DNA of 64,000 nucleotides from Arcicella rosea (GTDB lineage: Bacteria; Bacteroidota; Bacteroidia; Cytophagales; Spirosomataceae), in NCBI RefSeq assembly GCF_040543805.1, contig NZ_JBEUMS010000005.1, forward strand, positions 1 to 64,000, given 5' to 3'. The notes beneath the pieces were generated by a model. The model had not been told where the DNA came from, did no database searches, and worked only from the letters and a program-made list of their open reading frames with translations. This document shows, in pieces, positions 61,592-64,000 of the stretch. Made by a program: the position numbers and the translations under genes. Positions within the stretch are counted from its first letter, which is position 1. Every line of letters begins with the position of its first letter.

Positions 61592-61598
61592 GAGATTG

Positions 61599-61860
61599 TG
61601 TGAGCTGTTAGCTTAGAGCTATGAGCCTTGAGCAACGAGCTGTAATAATTTATTCAAATTTCTGGGAATACTACTTACGACTCATGGCATGACTTCGAGC
61701 TTTGAGCTGCGAGCTATGAGCTATGAGCCATGAGCAACGAGTTGTAATAATTTATTCAAATTTTTGGGAATATTACTTCCTACTGATAGCATGACTTCGA
61801 GTCCTGCCATCAGTAAAAAAAGCTCATAGCTCACTGCTCAAGGCTCACAGCTTCCAAAGC
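61599..61860 (-). repeat. Heptamer arrays with a 102-bp tandem duplication between kdpC and porin
   Basis: GAGCTNT-type heptamers run at 61600-61645 and 61697-61745. The block starting with GAGCAACGAG at 61630 is repeated with 102-bp spacing at 61732, including the shared AATAATTTATTCAAAT core and ATGACTTCGAG end. Reversed heptamers (AAGCTCA-TAGCTCA-CTGCTCA-AGGCTCA-CAGCTTC) follow at about 61820-61855 and overlap the last codons and stop of kdpC. The whole gap is thus built of this element. Confidence 0.85.
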
Positions 61861-62403
61861 AATATTCAATTTCAGTACATTTACTTTTTCTGTTCCGAAC
61901 AAGCCTAAAAGTGGTTCTTCGGTTTGGGCATTCACTAAAGCGATTAATTTTTCTTTAGATAAATGTCTGATTGTAGCAATTCTGTCAACTTGTACCAAAG
62001 CAGCTTTTGGCGAAATGTGTGGGTCGAGTCCACTCCCAGAAGCAGTTACTAATTCAGAAGGAATTTCTGCTTTGGGTACTGTTGGGTTATGAACTAAAAA
62101 TGTATCAATACGAGCTTGTACTTGAGCCAAATAATCAGGGTTGGTAGTTCCTTTGTTTGAACCACCAGAACCCGCAGCATTATAATTCACCACCGAAGGA
62201 CGACCATTAAAATACTGGTCCTGGTCGAATTTCTGACCAATATTGGCTGCTCCAACAACTTTACCTTTGTATTCAACAAAAGTAACTTTTCCTTTATCAG
62301 GAGCAAGTTGAGCAAAGCCTAACACGATTAAAGGATACACAAAAGCAAATAGCAATACACACAATAAAGTGAGTTTAAGTGCTGGAAAAAATTGAGTTTT
62401 CAT
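61831..62403 (-). CDS. kdpC: KdpC, potassium-transporting ATPase subunit C
   Basis: The 190-residue protein has one N-terminal membrane helix (about 10-30, LTLLCVLLFAFVYPLIVLGFAQL) and the KdpC signature pattern: GAANIGQKFDQDQYFNGRPSVVNYNAAGSGGSN, VTASGSGLDPHISPKAALVQVDRIA and LGLFGTEKVNVLKLNIAL. It is the periplasmic-side subunit that helps the KdpFABC pump bind potassium. The last residues (EAVSLEQ) and the stop are encoded within a heptamer-repeat array, so the C-terminus has probably been remodelled by the repeat. Order kdpB-kdpC is standard. Confidence 0.96.
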   Translation of the reverse strand: MKTQFFPALKLTLLCVLLFAFVYPLIVLGFAQLAPDKGKVTFVEYKGKVVGAANIGQKFDQDQYFNGRPSVVNYNAAGSGGSNKGTTNPDYLAQVQARIDTFLVHNPTVPKAEIPSELVTASGSGLDPHISPKAALVQVDRIATIRHLSKEKLIALVNAQTEEPLLGLFGTEKVNVLKLNIALEAVSLEQ

Positions 62404-62413
62404 CTTCTTGTCT

Positions 62414-62532
62414 GTTATCGGTTAACCGTTAATTGTTATCTGTTAATAGTTAACCGTATATTACTTTAATAAACTTTCTTAATTTGGGAACTTTTTAGCT
62501 CAAAAAGAACTCCTTGATAACCGATAACCGAT
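62414..62532 (-). repeat. Two-armed GTTAACN heptamer element between kdpB and kdpC
   Basis: Plus-strand units GTTATCG-GTTAACC-GTTAATT-GTTATCT-GTTAATA-GTTAACC occupy 62414-62455 at exact 7-bp spacing. The complementary type GATAACC-GATAACC follows at 62516-62529 and touches the kdpB stop codon (62533-62535). The unit differs from the GAGCTNT type but the period, arm arrangement and position are the same. Confidence 0.85.
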
Positions 62533-63999
62533 TTAGAAAAACATTCCCACCGCCAAATCAAGTACTTTAATTCCGATAAAAGGAATAATTACACCGCCGA
62601 GTCCGTAAATCAATAAGTTTCTTCTTAATAAAGCACTTGCTCCGATAGGCTTGTAGTCAACACCACGCAAAGCCAAAGGAATCAACGCTGGAATGATAAG
62701 AGCATTGAAAATCACAGCCGATAAAATAGCACTTTCGGGCGAATGCAAGTGCATAATATTTAGGCCTTGCAAACTTGGAATACTGGCAATAAATAAGGCT
62801 GGCACAATGGCAAAGTACTTAGCTACGTCGTTGGCGATAGAAAAAGTAGTGAGCGTACCACGAGTCATTAATAATTGTTTACCGATTTCTACAATCTCAA
62901 TCAATTTCGTTGGGTCATTGTCCAAATCCACCATATTTCCCGCTTCTTTGGCGGCCACCGTTCCAGAGTTCATTGCTACACCCACATCCGACTGAGCCAA
63001 AGCTGGTGCATCGTTTGTACCATCGCCCATCATCGCTACCAATTTCCCACTGGCTTGTTCGGCTTTGATATAATTCATTTTATCTTCTGGCTTTGCCTCA
63101 GCGATAAAATCATCTACGCCTGCTTTTTCGGCAATATACTTGGCTGTCAGAGGATTATCTCCTGTTACCATTACCGTTTTAATGCCCATTTTTCTCAAAC
63201 GTTCAAAACGTTCTTGAATACCTACTTTGATAATATCTTGCAATTCGATAACACCCAATACTTTTTCATTTTGAGTTACCACCAAAGGCGTACCACCATT
63301 GCTGGCAATAAATTTCACTTTGTCTGCAATTTCTGTTGGAAAAGTATTGCCTGCACTTTCAGCAAGGTTTTTCATCGAATCAAAAGCACCTTTACGAATA
63401 CGAATACCATTCGCTAAATTCACACCTGACGAACGAGTTTCTGCCGTGAATTTTATCAGTTCAACATCATTTTGCAAAGTCGGAATTTTCAAACCATGAC
63501 TAATGCCCAACTCGATGATTGACTTTCCTTCTGGAGTATCATCTGCTAAAGAACTTAGCACTACAGCATTCATAAATGTCTTGTTATCAGTGCCATTCGC
63601 AGCGTAAAAATTGGTCGCTTTTCGGTTTCCAATCGTAATTGTTCCCGTTTTATCCAACAACAACACATCTATATCTCCTGCTGTTTCTACGGCTTTTCCT
63701 GATTTAGTAATTACATTGGCACGCAAAGCTCTGTCCATCCCAGCAATCCCAATTGCAGATAATAAACCGCCAATTGTAGTAGGAATCAAGCAGACAAAAA
63801 GTGAGATAAAAGCGGCAATCGTAATCGGCGTATTGGCGTAATCTGCAAAAGGTTTTAGGGCTACGCAAACGATGATAAAAATTAAGGTAAAACCTGCCAA
63901 GAGTATCGTTAGAGCGATTTCATTCGGTGTTTTTTGGCGAGATGCACCTTCTACCAAAGCAATCATTTTATCTAAAAAACTCTCGCCCGGTTCGGTCGT
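62533..63999 (-). CDS. kdpB: KdpB, potassium-transporting P-type ATPase subunit B (partial)
   Basis: This is the C-terminal part (about 489 codons) of the catalytic subunit; the gene continues beyond the right edge of the window. The open frame runs through the edge (EPGESFLDKMIALVEGASRQK), so the ATG at 63966 is internal. The phosphorylation motif DKTGT is encoded at about 63640-63654. Further P-type features are KGAFDSM, GIKTVMVTGDNPLTA, MMGDGTNDAPALAQSDVGVAMNSGT and the C-terminal membrane helices. It hydrolyses ATP to drive potassium uptake with KdpA. kdpA is expected just outside to the right. Confidence 0.97.
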   Translation of the reverse strand, partial: TTEPGESFLDKMIALVEGASRQKTPNEIALTILLAGFTLIFIIVCVALKPFADYANTPITIAAFISLFVCLIPTTIGGLLSAIGIAGMDRALRANVITKSGKAVETAGDIDVLLLDKTGTITIGNRKATNFYAANGTDNKTFMNAVVLSSLADDTPEGKSIIELGISHGLKIPTLQNDVELIKFTAETRSSGVNLANGIRIRKGAFDSMKNLAESAGNTFPTEIADKVKFIASNGGTPLVVTQNEKVLGVIELQDIIKVGIQERFERLRKMGIKTVMVTGDNPLTAKYIAEKAGVDDFIAEAKPEDKMNYIKAEQASGKLVAMMGDGTNDAPALAQSDVGVAMNSGTVAAKEAGNMVDLDNDPTKLIEIVEIGKQLLMTRGTLTTFSIANDVAKYFAIVPALFIASIPSLQGLNIMHLHSPESAILSAVIFNALIIPALIPLALRGVDYKPIGASALLRRNLLIYGLGGVIIPFIGIKVLDLAVGMFF

Positions 64000-64000
64000 A

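Noticed and set aside
62404..62532. GTTAACN repeats as a CRISPR-like array or replication iterons
   Set aside because: Units are degenerate, contiguous 7-mers without spacers, they lie inside the kdp operon and no cas or rep gene is present.

Overview
The window looks like a chromosome segment of a member of the Bacteroidota, most probably a Cytophagales (Spirosomataceae/Cytophagaceae-like) bacterium. The sequence evidence is two SusC/SusD pairs, a hybrid two-component sensor of the fructan type, an ECF sigma/FecR pair, AT-rich DNA, TAnnTTTG-like promoter elements and almost no Shine-Dalgarno sequences. The genus is an inference. No rRNA, tRNA, CRISPR array, integrase or intact insertion sequence was seen.

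Layout. 1-1130 holds two orphan small genes between copies of a perfect 28-bp inverted repeat. 1421-5812 holds a Tat-exported TIM-barrel protein, an AI-2E family membrane protein, and a divergent lipid kinase/App1-type phosphatase pair. 5867-12831 is a sulfur-oxidation locus: an MFS carrier, a Crp/Fnr regulator, a CstB-like persulfide dioxygenase-rhodanese, a rhodanese lipoprotein, a TsdA-type dihaem cytochrome, a DsrE-like protein and a porin. 12872-15847 has an M61 peptidase, a broken DUF1016/YhcG nuclease gene and a small unknown. 16012-27996 is a fructan utilisation locus: SusD, SusC, fructokinase, sugar porter, periplasmic-binding-domain hybrid two-component regulator and a GH32 fructan hydrolase. 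28266-32099 is a kinase with about eight PAS domains. 32642-40386 holds a GH76 mannanase-like enzyme, a glutaminase-A-family protein and a propeller sensor kinase with a separate REC-AraC partner. 40857-48804 is a cell-surface signalling unit: ECF sigma, FecR, STN-SusC, SusD and a thioredoxin-like protein. 48895-54980 has a cysteine-synthase-like enzyme, DsbD and an M16 peptidase. After a SulP transporter and an exported RidA protein, the window ends in a kdp potassium-uptake operon read leftwards (kdpB, kdpC, porin, kdpD input half, separate histidine kinase).

How the parts work together. In the sulfur locus the regulator gene is embedded among its probable targets. Near-identical TGTGA-N6-TCACA-type sites lie about 30 bp upstream of three -7 elements, so the regulator probably activates persulfide and thiosulfate oxidation together with an outer-membrane channel. 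In the fructan locus the two transcription units (porter operon and GH32) share a composite motif exactly 50 bp upstream of matching TAATTTTG elements, a good candidate operator for the locus regulator.

The least expected structure is a family of degenerate 7-bp tandem repeats (GAGCTNT or GTTAACN types). They fill the gaps inside several operons, usually as two facing arms, begin at or inside stop codons, and give stop codons in all three frames. Other oddities are a one-base A-tract defect at the start of the ECF sigma gene, a hybrid two-component protein split into two genes, and a KdpD split into input and kinase proteins with no kdpE in view.
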